Shown: positions 19,469 to 30,624, counted from the stretch's first letter. The stretch is 64,000 bases of DNA from CAWGMT01 sp963823675 (GCA_963823675.1 CAWGMT010000015.1:372001-436000), one strand, 5' to 3'. Program-made: numbers and translations. The notes: a model not told the origin generated them from the letters alone.

Positions 19469-19592
19469 GAGGCTGTTGGGGACCCAAATCCGTTACTCAC
19501 TACCAGCCATATCCGAAAATAGCGATTCTTGCTTTCGGCGACAAGACGCGGGAGGGCGCGGAAGTATTCCCAGGAACGGAGTCGCTCTAGTC

Positions 19593-19621
19593 TTGCTCAA
19601 GTCCTGCCGCCTTTTTACATT
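19593..19621 (+). promoter_or_regulatory. possible xylA promoter
   Basis: TTGCTC (19593-19598), a 17-nt spacer and TACATT (19616-19621), about 80 bp upstream of the xylA ATG. There is no strong Shine-Dalgarno sequence before that start. Confidence 0.3.
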
Positions 19622-19702
19622 AGGGCATTGACGATCTGCACCGATCGTCAAGAACCATGTCTGCGCCCGTCGCGACGTTCACCAACCGCGTGAGACCCGC
19701 CG

Positions 19703-21016
<1,314 letters not shown>

Positions 21017-21541
21017 CTACTCGGAAAGCGCAGCGAAGATGCCCTCCATGAACGCGGGCAGGTCGTCGGGTGTGCGGCTGGTCACGATGTTGCCGTCGCG
21101 GACGCAGGCGGCGTCTTGCCAGATCCCTCCGGCGTTCTCGACGTCGTCGCGAATCGCGAAGAAGCCGGTCACCTTCTTGCCCTTCAAGCATTTCGCCGAG
21201 CAGAGCATCCAGGGCCCGTGGCAGATCGAAGCCAGAACTTTTCCTTGACGGCCGGCCTGGGTAACCAGGTCGACCATCGCGGGATGCCTGCGCATGTGGT
21301 CGGGCGAGTAGCCGCCGGGGATGACGATCGCGTCAAAGTCGGCTGCCTTGACCTCGCTCGCCGCGACGTCCGCCTTGGCGGGGTAGCCGTGTTTCGAGGC
21401 GTAGGTTTCTCCCGCCTTGGGCCCGACGATCTTCACGTCGCAGCCGGCCTCGCGCAGGCGAAGCACCGGATACCACAATTCGAGGTCCTCGTAAAACTTC
21501 TCGACGAGCACGGCGATGCGCTTGCCTTTGATGTTGCTCAT
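21017..21541 (-). CDS. DJ-1/PfpI family protein
   Basis: 174 aa, start at MSNIKGKRIAVLVE because an N-terminal extension upstream is not family-like. The nucleophile elbow ASICHGPWML carries the conserved Cys followed by His; the preceding IVIPGGYSPD and the Glu in VEKFYEDLELWYP complete the usual triad environment. Family members act as intracellular proteases, deglycases or glyoxalases; the precise activity cannot be told from sequence. It is 37 bp downstream of the SDR gene on the same strand, so the two are probably co-transcribed. Confidence 0.88.
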   Translation of the reverse strand: MSNIKGKRIAVLVEKFYEDLELWYPVLRLREAGCDVKIVGPKAGETYASKHGYPAKADVAASEVKAADFDAIVIPGGYSPDHMRRHPAMVDLVTQAGRQGKVLASICHGPWMLCSAKCLKGKKVTGFFAIRDDVENAGGIWQDAACVRDGNIVTSRTPDDLPAFMEGIFAALSE

Positions 21542-21578
21542 GGTTTTTGCTCCGATGGTCGCGTTCCAATTTCGCGTA

Positions 21579-22613
21579 TCACAACCTGGCTGCAACGGCG
21601 GATTCCGCCGAGTGGGACGGCCGATGCTCGGCCATGGCCAGCTCGATTCCCTGTTCGAAGGGGAATGGCGGTTGGTAGCCCAGCACGCGCCGGGCTTTCT
21701 CGATCGAATAGTCCAGGTTCAGGCCGAGGAACTTGTAGCGAGCCTGGTTGATGATCGGCGGGTTCTTGGCGCCCCGAAGCTTGGCGATCCGTTCAACCAG
21801 CTTGGCGAGGAACCGGGCCAGTCCGCGGGGAATGTGGCGGCTGGGCGGACGCAGACCCGCGAGCCTGGCCACCGTGCCGACGAACTGCTTCTTGGTCACG
21901 CGCTGGCCGTCAGTAAGGTTGAAAACCTCGCCGATCGCCTCGGGCCGCTCGGCGGCCAGGAACATGCCGTGAACCAGGTTCTTGACGTATATGCAGTTAA
22001 GCAGTTGCTCACCGCTGCCGAAGTACGCGAACGTCCCGCGCCTGAGGTTCAAGAGCAGCTTGGGCAGCACGGTCCGGTCGCGCTCGCCGTAGATGAATCC
22101 GGGCCGGACGATCGTGGCGCGGAGCCCGCGCTGGCGATGATACTCCAGCACGAGGGCCTCGGCCTCCGTCTTGGAACGCGTGTAGGCATCGAGCGAGTTG
22201 ATTGCCGGCGGCACCGTCTCATCGGTCCCGTAGTGGTCGCGCCCTTCGTATACTCCCAGCGAGCTCACGTGGACCAGCCGTTCAATCCGCGCGTTGCTGG
22301 CGGCATCGAGCAAGACCCGAAGCGCTTCGACATTGAGCTGGCGGAATTCGGCCAGGCTGCCCCAGTCTCCGACCTTGGCGGCGCAGTTGAAGACCCAGTC
22401 GGCGCCCGTGACTCCGGCACGAAGCGCTTGGCGATCTTCGAGATCCCCGACGATCGTCTCGACTCCCCACTGATCGAGCCATTGCGTATTGCTCGTGGGC
22501 CGTACCAGAGCGCGAATGCGATGGCCTCGCCGCAGCGCCTCCTCCGCGGCATGGCCGCCGACCAGCCCGGTTGCCCCCGTAATGAAGATCGTCTTCGAGT
22601 TCGTCTGGCTCAT
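21579..22613 (-). CDS. NAD-dependent epimerase/dehydratase (extended SDR)
   Basis: 344 aa from MSQTNSKT. It has the nucleotide-binding ITGATGLVGGHAAEEALRRG at the N-terminus and an active site with Ser (VHVSSLGVYEG) and Y-x-x-x-K (DAYTRSKTEAEAL). VRPGFIYGERD and NLTDGQRVTKKQF follow, as in extended SDRs related to 3-beta-HSD/NAD-epimerases. The substrate is probably a sugar nucleotide or a hydrophobic alcohol and is not determinable here. Divergent from the DksA-like gene; intact. Confidence 0.88.
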   Translation of the reverse strand: MSQTNSKTIFITGATGLVGGHAAEEALRRGHRIRALVRPTSNTQWLDQWGVETIVGDLEDRQALRAGVTGADWVFNCAAKVGDWGSLAEFRQLNVEALRVLLDAASNARIERLVHVSSLGVYEGRDHYGTDETVPPAINSLDAYTRSKTEAEALVLEYHRQRGLRATIVRPGFIYGERDRTVLPKLLLNLRRGTFAYFGSGEQLLNCIYVKNLVHGMFLAAERPEAIGEVFNLTDGQRVTKKQFVGTVARLAGLRPPSRHIPRGLARFLAKLVERIAKLRGAKNPPIINQARYKFLGLNLDYSIEKARRVLGYQPPFPFEQGIELAMAEHRPSHSAESAVAARL

Positions 22614-22839
22614 GTCGTCTGTGGAGTGATGGGTGAACTCATGCTGCCGAATCACCGTCGTCCGCGTCTGTAGCAGGGCTGTATCCTACCCGATCGGTCC
22701 CGGCCGGGAGAATAACCGATTTTTTGGGGGTGGCTTTTCGTGCGCCGCTCGGTGTAGGCTTGATTCTATCCAGTTTGGTCAAGAATTCGAGGTGATCCGG
22801 GATCGATCTGGCGATTGTCGAGCGATCATGGTGTTCGGA

Positions 22840-22868
22840 TTGACAGGAATCGAGTGTGGGTCTACGAT
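22840..22868 (+). promoter_or_regulatory. promoter of the dksA-like/lspA operon
   Basis: TTGACA (22840-22845), a 17-nt spacer and TACGAT (22863-22868) about 50 bp before the coding start. Near-consensus spacing and -35 box. Confidence 0.6.
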
Positions 22869-22923
22869 ACGCGGTTCCTGTCCCTCCCCGGATTGCGGAT
22901 GAGGAAGGGAAGGGGTGGGCGAC

Positions 22924-23310
22924 ATGGGTAATGTTATCAAAGGTGAGGAACTGGGGTCGTATCGGCAGACGCTTCAGACTCTCAAGTCTCGGCTCAGAGG
23001 CGATCTGAGTCAGATGACTGACGAGGCCCTGAGGCTGGACAACGGCGGCGGCACGGGCAATCTCTCGAATGTGCCGCTGCACATGGCCGACCTGGGCACC
23101 GACAATTACGACCAGGAATTCACGCTCGAACTGATCGAGAATGAACAGGTGACGCTCGATCTGGTGAATGAGGCGCTTGGACGCATGGATCAGGGGACGT
23201 ACGGTCAGTGCGTGGAATGCGGCGACCCGATCAGCAAGCAGCGGCTACAGGCAATCCCGTATGCACGTCACTGTATCCGTTGTGCAAGGAAGCTGGAGGG
23301 TGGCGAATGA
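22924..23310 (+). CDS. DksA/TraR-type zinc-finger protein
   Basis: 128 aa. The C-terminal C4 zinc finger reads CVECGDPISKQRLQAIPYAR followed by CIRCARK (C-x2-C, 17 residues, C-x2-C). The N-terminal half is charged and helical (coiled coil), as in DksA-like regulators that insert into the RNA polymerase secondary channel. The acidic-tip residues are not clearly conserved, so a ppGpp-linked role is inference. ATG at 22924 is chosen over the GTG at 22915 because the purine tract GGAAGGGAAGGGG is correctly spaced from it. The stop overlaps the lspA start. Confidence 0.85.
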   Translation: MGNVIKGEELGSYRQTLQTLKSRLRGDLSQMTDEALRLDNGGGTGNLSNVPLHMADLGTDNYDQEFTLELIENEQVTLDLVNEALGRMDQGTYGQCVECGDPISKQRLQAIPYARHCIRCARKLEGGE

Positions 23311-23894
23311 AGGGCGAGGAAGGAGTCGGTCTCGGGCGCTGGGTCCTCTTCTGGACAATCGCGCTGGGTGGCACCGCATTCGATCTGGCGACGAAGGCAA
23401 TCATCTTCGAGCGCGTGGGGCCGCCCCCAGCGCCGTCCGTCACCCTCGTGCCGCACATCCTTGAGCTGCACACCAGCCAGAACACCGGTGCCCTGTGGGG
23501 ATTTGGCTCGGGCCTGCCGCATAGTAGCGAGGTCTTCGCCGGGCTTTCCGTCGTCGCCGCGATCCTCATCTGTTACTGGCTCTTTTTCATGGGGGCGGCA
23601 TCGAGCGCTGTCTTGACCGTCGCCCTGGCCTTGATCATGGCCGGCGCGCTGGGGAACTGCTACGACCGCCTGGCATACGGCCACGTTCGCGATTTCGTCC
23701 ATTTTCACGTCGATGCGATCAACTTCGATTGCGCCATCTTCAATTTCGCCGACAACATGCTCGTCGCCGGCGCGATCACCCTGGTGCTCTATGCACTGCG
23801 TCCGGTGGCGCCCGATCCTGTCGCGGACTCACTAGAGACCCAGCCGGGCCCAGGAATATCCCCCGAGTCAGCCGAGAGGGCTCATCCGGCCTGA
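23307..23894 (+). CDS. lspA: lipoprotein signal peptidase (signal peptidase II)
   Basis: 195 aa inner-membrane aspartic protease that cleaves prolipoproteins at the lipobox Cys. Four hydrophobic segments are visible. Catalytic Asp residues lie in GALGNCYDRLAYGHVRDFV and in FNFADNMLVAGA; SQNTGALWGFG matches the conserved N-x-G-A motif. The start ATG at 23307 overlaps the stop of the DksA-like gene (ATGA), so translation is coupled. Likely substrates in the window include the lipoproteins at 36.4 and 62.7 kb. Confidence 0.95.
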   Translation: MKGEEGVGLGRWVLFWTIALGGTAFDLATKAIIFERVGPPPAPSVTLVPHILELHTSQNTGALWGFGSGLPHSSEVFAGLSVVAAILICYWLFFMGAASSAVLTVALALIMAGALGNCYDRLAYGHVRDFVHFHVDAINFDCAIFNFADNMLVAGAITLVLYALRPVAPDPVADSLETQPGPGISPESAERAHPA

Positions 23895-23905
23895 GCAGCC
23901 GGCGC

Positions 23906-25318
23906 TCAAACGTCGTAGTAAAGCGAAAACTCGTACGGATGGGGCCGGGCGCGGATCGTCTCGACTTCGTGGGTCTGCTTGTACCAGATCCAGGTGTCGA
24001 TCACGTCGGGGGTGAAGACGTCGCCGCGGAGCAGGAATTCGTGGTCCGCCCGTAAAGCGTCCAGCGAGGTCTCCAGAGACCGCGGCGTGGTCGGGACCGT
24101 ATCGAGCTCCTGGGGCTGAAGGTCGTAAATGTCCTTGTCGAGCGGCTCGCCCGGGCGCAGCTTGTTCTGGATGCCGTCGAGCACCGCCATGAGCATCGCC
24201 GAGAAGAGCAGATAGGGATTGGCCGCGCTGTCCGGACAGCGATACTCGATGCGCCGACTGTGGGGATTGGGGCTGTTGACCGGGACCCTGATGATGGCGG
24301 CCCGATTGCGGCGGCTGTAGGAGATCTTGGTCGGAGCCTCGAAACCGGCCACCAGACGCTTGTAGCTGTTCGTCGTCGGGTTGGCAAAGGCGCAGAGCGC
24401 AAGTGCATGCTTGATCAGACCGCCGATCGCGTAGAGCCCCAGATCGCTGAGACCGGCATAGCCATGACCGGCCAGGAGCGGCTGGCTCTCCTTCCAGACG
24501 CTCAGGTGCGTATGCATTCCCGAGCCGTTGTCGCCAAAAAGCGGCTTGGGCATGAAGGTCGCGGTCTTGCCCGCGCGGCGGGCCACGTTGCGAATGATGT
24601 ACCTGGCCAGCATGACCTGATCGGCGCTTTCCAGGAGCGGTTTGGACACCAGGTCGATCTCGCACTGGCCGCCGGTTGCGACCTCATGAAAATGAGCCGC
24701 CGTGGCGATCCCGCAGCCCGCCATGCGCTGGGCCATTTCGGTGCGCAGATCGACCAGGCTGTCCGTCGGCGGGCACGGGAAATAACCAAGGCCTGATCCA
24801 GGCTTGTATCCGAGATTGGGCGATTCCTGCCGGCCTCGGTTCCAGACACCCTCCACCGAATCGACCTGATAGAAGGCTTCATGGCCGCGCTGGTCGAACT
24901 GGACATTGTCAAACACGAAGAACTCCAGCTCGGGCGCGAGCAGACACTGGTCGGCCAGCCCGGTGTTGCGCATGTAGCTGGTGGCCTTGCGCGCGATGTT
25001 GCGCGGGTCGCGGGTGTAGTCCTGGTGGGTGATGGGGTCGTGAATGTTGCAGATCATCGTCAGCGTGGGCTGCGACGGAAACGGGTCGATCAGTGCCGTC
25101 TCGGGCTGAGGAACGACCAGCAAGTCGGCCTCGTTGATCGCGCGCCAACCCACGACGCTCGACCCGTCAAACTGGATGCCTTCCTCGAACGTCTCCTCGG
25201 TGAGCGAGTCGGCCGGTATCGAGAAATGCTGCCAGACCCCGGGGAAATCCATGAATCTCAGGTCGACCGTCGTGACCTCGCGCTGCCTGATCTGCGCCAG
25301 AAGCTCTTTGGGTGTCAC
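23906..25318 (-). CDS. glnA: glutamine synthetase, type I
   Basis: 470 aa cytoplasmic dodecameric ligase making glutamine from glutamate, ammonia and ATP. Motifs: FDGSSVVGW, FVFDNVQF after the metal Glu of LAPELEF, GGQCEIDL, MPKPLFGDNGSGMHTHLSVW, NPTTNSYKRLVAGFEAP and SRRNRAAIIRVP. A Tyr sits in the adenylylation loop (KDIYDLQPQE), as in GSI-beta enzymes regulated by GlnE. GTG start with GGAG 12 nt upstream. Convergent with lspA, 11 bp apart; intact. Confidence 0.97.
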   Translation of the reverse strand: MTPKELLAQIRQREVTTVDLRFMDFPGVWQHFSIPADSLTEETFEEGIQFDGSSVVGWRAINEADLLVVPQPETALIDPFPSQPTLTMICNIHDPITHQDYTRDPRNIARKATSYMRNTGLADQCLLAPELEFFVFDNVQFDQRGHEAFYQVDSVEGVWNRGRQESPNLGYKPGSGLGYFPCPPTDSLVDLRTEMAQRMAGCGIATAAHFHEVATGGQCEIDLVSKPLLESADQVMLARYIIRNVARRAGKTATFMPKPLFGDNGSGMHTHLSVWKESQPLLAGHGYAGLSDLGLYAIGGLIKHALALCAFANPTTNSYKRLVAGFEAPTKISYSRRNRAAIIRVPVNSPNPHSRRIEYRCPDSAANPYLLFSAMLMAVLDGIQNKLRPGEPLDKDIYDLQPQELDTVPTTPRSLETSLDALRADHEFLLRGDVFTPDVIDTWIWYKQTHEVETIRARPHPYEFSLYYDV

Positions 25319-25653
25319 TCAATCCATCTCCTGTCGGTAGTTGCGTCCATCAATGAACGGCCGGGCCGGTACTAGACCCGTGGAAGCGGTCGTGCAACCG
25401 TAGGTCAGGCTTTCCAGCCTGACCTACAGCATACAGGATTCTGCGGTCCCACACCGATCACCGGCCTGTCGACGGCCCAGACGGAAGAACTTGCCACGAA
25501 TGAGCCGCCTGCCGGATTCGCATTCTAGACGGTCCGATCGCGAACTAAAACCGTACAATAACAAGGATGAAGGACGAACAAGCGCGCGATCCGGGTTTCT
25601 GATTCATCCTTCATCCCTCATCCTTCATCCTTTCCCTTCCCGGGTGATATCGC
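25319..25653. other. intergenic region with REP-like hairpin
   Basis: 335 bp between glnA and the LigD-N-like gene. It holds the 12-bp stem hairpin at 25400 and, at 25565-25640, repeated AAGGATGA/TCATCCTT words of low complexity. No gene seen. Confidence 0.4.
25400..25427. repeat. REP-like perfect hairpin with GTAG head
   Basis: GTAGGTCAGGCT, loop TTCC, AGCCTGACCTAC: a 12-bp perfect stem whose 5' end is the tetranucleotide GTAG typical of REP elements recognised by RAYT transposases. One copy in this window. Confidence 0.65.
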
Positions 25654-26019
25654 ATGCCGCGGTTTGTCTTGCTCGAGCATTTTTGGGATGGCGTGCACTG
25701 GGATTTCATGCTCGAAAGGGGCGAGATCTTGCGGACCTGGGCGATCGACTCGCCGATCGTTGCGGATCGAGACCTGCCCGCCAGGGCGCTGGGTGACCAC
25801 AGGCGAATTTACCTGGAATACGAGGGTGAAATCTCCGGGGGCCGCGGACGGGTCCGGCGGCTGGATTCCGGGACCTATCGCGCGATTCTTTGGTCGGCCG
25901 AGCGAGTCCAGGTCGAGATCGCGGGCTCTCAACTGGCCGGCGCGGTGGAGTTGCGGTTTGTCGGCGTCGAGCCGCGCGGCGCTCCCCTGTGGATCTTCCG
26001 CATGGGAAACTTGGACTGA
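25654..26019 (+). CDS. stand-alone LigD-type 3'-phosphoesterase domain protein
   Basis: 121 aa. FVLLEHFWDGVHWDFMLERG matches the N-terminal phosphoesterase (PE) domain of bacterial LigD, followed by TWAID, HRRIYLEYEGEISGGRG and the C-terminal WIFRMG. LigD-PE trims 3' ends in non-homologous end joining. Here the domain stands alone with no ligase or Ku next to it, which is common in planctomycetes; the role in repair is inferred from family. It overlaps the 3' end of the convergent membrane-protein reading by about 90 bp. Confidence 0.8.
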   Translation: MPRFVLLEHFWDGVHWDFMLERGEILRTWAIDSPIVADRDLPARALGDHRRIYLEYEGEISGGRGRVRRLDSGTYRAILWSAERVQVEIAGSQLAGAVELRFVGVEPRGAPLWIFRMGNLD

Positions 26020-26722
26020 AGCACCTGGCGAGAAGGAAGTGTGGGCCGGCGGAAGGCTCCCCTGGTCCGGTCCGACCGGCCGGCCAGGCGGATCTGACCA
26101 TTGCAAATTTGAACTTGTTCGAGCTGGACGTCCTCTCGCTCAAGATTCGGCGTATAGCGAATGACGACCACTGGATAACCATCCCTGCGCGACCATTGGA
26201 CATCGACGCCATGATAGCGTGCATAGTCAACGATTCGATCGAGGAAGTTATCCGCGGGAACGGGCAGGATTCCCGCGCGGATCTTTTCCAGAGTCAGCTC
26301 GACGGTATTTCCCTCGGGAACGCGGGGCCGGGCGACCACGGTAATTACCGACTGGATCCCGCGCTGCCGCAGTTGAAATGCGAGCGTGATCCGGTCAAGC
26401 TCGAACAGGAGTCGAGGCTCATTCACCTCGGGAGGGAGCTGATCGGCGAAGTGGGTGATCAAGTCTTCGGCGAGCCAAGCGTTGACTTCCTCATCGGTGA
26501 ATACGGCCTCCCAGGTCGGTTCGTTGCAAATATCGTTGCGAAGCTGAAGGCTTTGCGCCACAAACTTTTTCGCCTGGTCCGCGCGCTGGCGCGGCTCAAG
26601 TGGGCCATCGCACGGTAATAAGAAGGCTGGTAGGTCAACGAGAACCAGACGACGACGGGAATCGCCAGCAGCACGACCGAGATCGTGCCGACCCAGAGCA
26701 GCCATTTGCTCGTTTTGCGCAT
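25929..26722 (-). pseudogene. membrane-anchored protein of unknown function, one frameshift
   Basis: Start MRKTSKWLLWVGT leads into a single N-terminal membrane helix (VVLLAIPVVVWFSLTY) in one frame. After about 26,612 the coding signal continues in the next frame (QRADQAKKFVAQSLQLRNDI, then FTDEEVNAWLAEDLITHFAD). The soluble part looks extracytoplasmic, with a repeated beta pattern (RLLFELDRITLAFQLRQRGI). The far C-terminus overlaps the convergent LigD-N-like gene and turns Arg/Pro-rich, so a second frame change near 26,060 is possible. I do not recognise the family. Confidence 0.6.
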
Positions 26723-27233
26723 CGGACATCCCAGTCTCGTGATGGAAGGGACGCATCGGATGGGAAGCGACCATCGCTTGGGCACGAGGTCTCGCGGTCA
26801 CGCCGGAGAGCGTTTGATGGGGCGACGTGGTCGGACCTCAATCGAGAATACGCTTTCGGCCCGAATCGGTCAACACAAGCTTATAGTGCATCTACGGTTG
26901 GCCCTTCTCCCTGGTATCGGGTGCCAACCATGCTCGACATGATTTATTGCAGCACGAAAGCGGGCATTTCGTGAGGTCGTGCCGGACAGACCGCCAGAGG
27001 AGGGTCAAGAGTGCGTTGGTTGAAAAAAACCACGAACCGTAAGGTGGGCCGATGGGCGAACAGGGTTGAATCAGCAAGGTGGTACTCGATTACAGACCAT
27101 TCTCCACCAAGGACTTACTGCGATCGGTCGCGCTTGCACCCGCCCGTCCGTTTTGAGACGATCCTTATTGAAGTCGTGCGATTGAGTGTTTCCGGGACCA
27201 TTCAACAGGTCGAATCAACGGGAGCTCGGGGCC
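26723..27233. other. divergent intergenic region
   Basis: 511 bp. It holds one good minus-strand promoter (26845-26873); otherwise nothing recognisable. Confidence 0.4.
26845..26873 (-). promoter_or_regulatory. promoter of the membrane-anchored protein gene
   Basis: Minus strand TTGACC (26873-26868), 17-nt spacer, TATTCT (26850-26845), about 115 bp before the ATG at 26722. Confidence 0.5.
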
Positions 27234-28100
27234 ATGCCCTCGCGTTTCGTCTCGCTGGCCATCCTGATCTACTGGTCGATTGCCGCGTTCTTTCTGCTCT
27301 CCTGGGATGTGCTGCCCGAGCTCGCGCAGGGCTACCCGCCGGACTTGCGCTCGATTACCTACGCCAGCAACGACCCCAAGCCCGTGCACTGGAGCCTTCA
27401 GGTCATCGATAATCCCAAGGATCCCGACAATCGGCGTACCGTGGGTGAGGCGGTCACCTCCTCGTCGCGGCGCCCGGACGGGTGGTTCGAGATCGATAGC
27501 AAAGTGGAGTTCGACGCCGGCGGCCTGCTCAAGGGAACCGTCTTCGCGACCCGAATGGGCGGCATCCCGCTCCAGATCCAGAGCCTGTATCACGTCGATC
27601 CCTCGGGGAATCTGCGATCGTTTGATATCAGCGTGAGATCGCGCGAGTCTCCCGAGCGCCTCATCGATATCGCGGGCAAGGTCGAGCACGGCAAGATGAA
27701 CATCGTCTCGCACGGCCCGGTGCCGCTCCTCAACCAGGTCTGGACGTTCGACTATGAATCCCGCAGCTTGGTCCAGAACGCACTGGGACCGATCGACCGG
27801 CTGCCGGGGCTGCACGTGGGCCAACGATGGGAAACGCGCGTCGTCAATCCGTTCACCGGGCAGGTTGATCGCGCACGGGCCGAAGTCGCGCGGCGCACTG
27901 TCATCCACTGGAACGGCAGTCCCGTGCCGACCTTCGAAGTCGTGCAGCATCTCACGCCCCTGGCGATGCGCACCTGGGTGACCATCGAGGGGCTCGTTCT
28001 TCGCCAGGAGGTGCCGTTCCCACTGGTGCGCCTGGTGCTCGAACGCCGGCCGGACGAAGCGAGTAATTCGACAATCCAGGTGAGGGTACCACCCCCATGA
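27234..28100 (+). CDS. membrane-anchored hypothetical protein upstream of ABC exporter
   Basis: 288 aa from MPSRFVSLA (GGGAGCTCGGGG upstream). An N-terminal membrane helix (VSLAILIYWSIAAFFLLSW) precedes a mainly beta soluble region rich in short polar strands. Near the middle are the motifs GSPVPTFEVVQHL and LGPIDRLPGLHVGQRWETRV. I do not recognise the family. The stop overlaps the ABC ATPase start by 4 bp, so it is the first gene of a four-gene unit with the exporter and the MFS/SpeE-like gene, and probably serves the exporter. Confidence 0.75.
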   Translation: MPSRFVSLAILIYWSIAAFFLLSWDVLPELAQGYPPDLRSITYASNDPKPVHWSLQVIDNPKDPDNRRTVGEAVTSSSRRPDGWFEIDSKVEFDAGGLLKGTVFATRMGGIPLQIQSLYHVDPSGNLRSFDISVRSRESPERLIDIAGKVEHGKMNIVSHGPVPLLNQVWTFDYESRSLVQNALGPIDRLPGLHVGQRWETRVVNPFTGQVDRARAEVARRTVIHWNGSPVPTFEVVQHLTPLAMRTWVTIEGLVLRQEVPFPLVRLVLERRPDEASNSTIQVRVPPP

Positions 28101-28864
28101 TTGCTGTCCGAGGCGTGACCAAACGTTACGGCTCCAAGTGCGCTGTTGACCGGCTCGATCTCGAGGTCAAGGCCGGCGAGCTCTTCGCCTTCCTGGGGCC
28201 CAATGGCGCCGGCAAGACAACGACAATCAAGATGATCTGCGGCCTGCTCGCCCCGAACGAGGGCACGGTCACGGTCGGCGGCTTTGCGGCCACCAGCCAG
28301 CAGTCTCACCAACTGCTCGGTTACGTTCCGGACCAGCCCTATCTCTACGACAAGCTGACCGGCCGCGAGTTCCTCCGGTTCGTGGTCGAAATGTATGGCC
28401 TCGACCGCCAGCGCAGCACCGAGCGCATCGCCGAGCTGATCGAGACCTTCGAGATGGGCGACTACGTTGACGACCTTTGCGAGAACTACTCGCAGGGGAT
28501 GAAGCAGCGGGTTGTGTTTGCCTCGGCCTTGGTGCACGATCCCAAGGTGCTCGTCGTGGACGAGCCGCTGGTGGGGCTCGACCCGCGCAGCGCACGCATC
28601 GTCAAGGACCTCTTCCGGCTTCAGGTTCGCTCCGGCTGCGCCGTGCTCATGTCCACCCACCTGCTGGCGATCGCCGAAGAGCTGGCCGACCGGATCGGCA
28701 TCGTCGACCACGGGCGGATGCTGGCCGTCGGCACGCTGGAAGAGCTGCGCACCGTGGTGCAGCACCACGGCCCGCTCGAGGACCTGTTCTTGAAATTGAC
28801 CGGAGATTATCGCCCGATCACCGCCGGACCGATCACGTCCGAGCTCGTCAGGTCGACGCCATGA
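28097..28864 (+). CDS. ABC transporter ATP-binding protein
   Basis: 255 aa ABC-2 type nucleotide-binding protein. Walker A FLGPNGAGKTTT, Q loop region (DQPYLYDKLTGREFL), signature YSQGMKQRV, Walker B VLVVDEPLVGLDPRS and switch His (STHLLAIAEE) are all present. The C-terminal extension is short. Translationally coupled to the genes on both sides (4-bp overlaps). Substrate unknown; exporters of this class move polysaccharides, lipids or peptides. Confidence 0.93.
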   Translation: MIAVRGVTKRYGSKCAVDRLDLEVKAGELFAFLGPNGAGKTTTIKMICGLLAPNEGTVTVGGFAATSQQSHQLLGYVPDQPYLYDKLTGREFLRFVVEMYGLDRQRSTERIAELIETFEMGDYVDDLCENYSQGMKQRVVFASALVHDPKVLVVDEPLVGLDPRSARIVKDLFRLQVRSGCAVLMSTHLLAIAEELADRIGIVDHGRMLAVGTLEELRTVVQHHGPLEDLFLKLTGDYRPITAGPITSELVRSTP

Positions 28865-30615
28865 GCATCGCCATCCCGGACCACGACCCTCTCGCCCTGC
28901 CGCCCATCCGGCCCACCCAGACGGCCAATGCCTTGCGCCGGCTGCGCTATTGCCTGACGCGAAACACCGTCCGCTCGGTACTGGCCGGCTCGCGGCTGCG
29001 GCTTTCGATGATCGTTTTCTGCAGCCTCGTCTTCTGGATTGGCCTCTTCGGCCTGTTCCTCGGCGGATTTGAATTCATCGGCCTCTCCGACGAGCTCTTC
29101 AACGCGATCTTCGAATACCTCTTCAGCATGTTCTTCCTGTCGATCCTCATCATGCTCTTCTTTTCGACCGGGATCATCACCTACACCGGCTTGTTTCACT
29201 CCCGCGAGGGTGTCTTCCTGCTGTCGACGCCGGCCACCACCGACCGGATCTTCGCCTACAAGTTTGCCGAGGCCGTGGCCATGTCGAGCTGGGGCTTCTT
29301 CCTGCTCGGCAGCCCGCTCATGGTCGCTTACGGCCTGACCATCAAGGCCCCGATCGCGTTTTACGGCATGTTCCTGGTCTATCTTTTCATGTTCGTCATG
29401 ATCGCGGGTAGTCTGGGCGCGATCGCGGCGATCCTGGTCGCCAACGTGTTCCCGAAGCGTCAGAAGCTGGTGCTGGCGGGCGCGGGGCTGGCGACCTTGG
29501 GGCTACTCGCCGGCCTGGCCATGCGGATCTGGAATACTCCGGGCGACAACCCTGACCAGCGACTGGCTGGGCAGCGTGCAGGAGCGGCTGGCATTCTGCC
29601 AGCATCCGCTCTGGCCCAGCCGCTGGATGTCGGCGGGGCTCCTGGCTTCGGGTCGCGGGAACTGGCCGCGGGCGGGCTACTATTTGATGGTGCTCTCGGC
29701 GCACGCGGGGCTCGGATACTTGATCGCGGCCGCCGTGGCTCGGGACCTTTATTTCCGCGGCTTCAACCGCGTGCAAGGGGGCCGCACCAGCAGGCGCCGG
29801 CTGGCGCTCGATGCCCTTGACCGCCTCTTCCATCGCGGGTTCTTCTTCCTGTCGCGTCCGGTACGGCTCTTGATTCTCAAAGACCTGCGCACCTTCCTGC
29901 GCGACCCGGCCCAGTGGTCTCAGTTCCTGATCTTCTTCGGCCTGCTCGCCTTCTACTTTCTCAATATCCCCCGGCTCGGTTACGGAATCCAGAGCCCTTC
30001 GTGGCGCAATCTGATCAGCTTTCTCAACCTGGCGGTGACGGCTCTGATCCTCTCGACATTCACCAGCCGGTTTATTTTCCCGCTGCTCTCGCTGGAAGGA
30101 CGCAACTTCTGGGTACTCGGGCTGTTCCCCTTGCGCCGCGAGCAGATTCTCTGGGGGAAGTTCGCCTTCTCGGTCGGCATCTCCCTGGCGCAACCGAGCT
30201 CCTGGTTTTCTTGAGCGACATGATGCTCGGGATGGGGGCGGTGATCATCGCTCTGCACGTCGCCATGGTGGCCGTGCTCTGCCTGGGGCTCTCGGGAATC
30301 AGCGTGGGCCTGGGGGCGCGGCTGCCCAACCTGCGCGAGAGCGACCCCTCCAAGATCGCCGTCGGATTCGGCGGGACGCTCAACCTGCTCGTCAGCCTCG
30401 TTTTCATCTTCTCCCTCGTCACGGCCCTGGCCGTTCCCTGCCACCTCTATTTTCTCGGGATCGAATATCCCGCGTTGACCCGGTTGGCCCTGTCGAATTA
30501 CGAATTTCGTTTCTGGTTGACCGTCGCGATCCTGGTGAGCCTGGCTATCGGCGCGGCCGGAACGATCATCCCGTTGCGAATCGGAATCAAGGCATTCCAG
30601 CGGATGGAATTCTGA
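28861..30615 (+). pseudogene. ABC-2 type permease, two frameshifts
   Basis: About 585 codons of multi-pass membrane protein in three joined frames. The N-terminal part has at least six hydrophobic segments (LSMIVFCSLVFWIGLFGLF, then FFLSILIMLFFSTGIITYTG). The middle part after about 29,555 contains LILKDLRTFLRDPAQWSQFL, a motif of this permease family. The C-terminal part after about 30,195 has further helices (AVIIALHVAMVAVLCLGL). No stop occurs within the joined reading. It pairs with the ATPase just upstream. Confidence 0.8.
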
Positions 30616-30624
30616 CTGGTCGCC

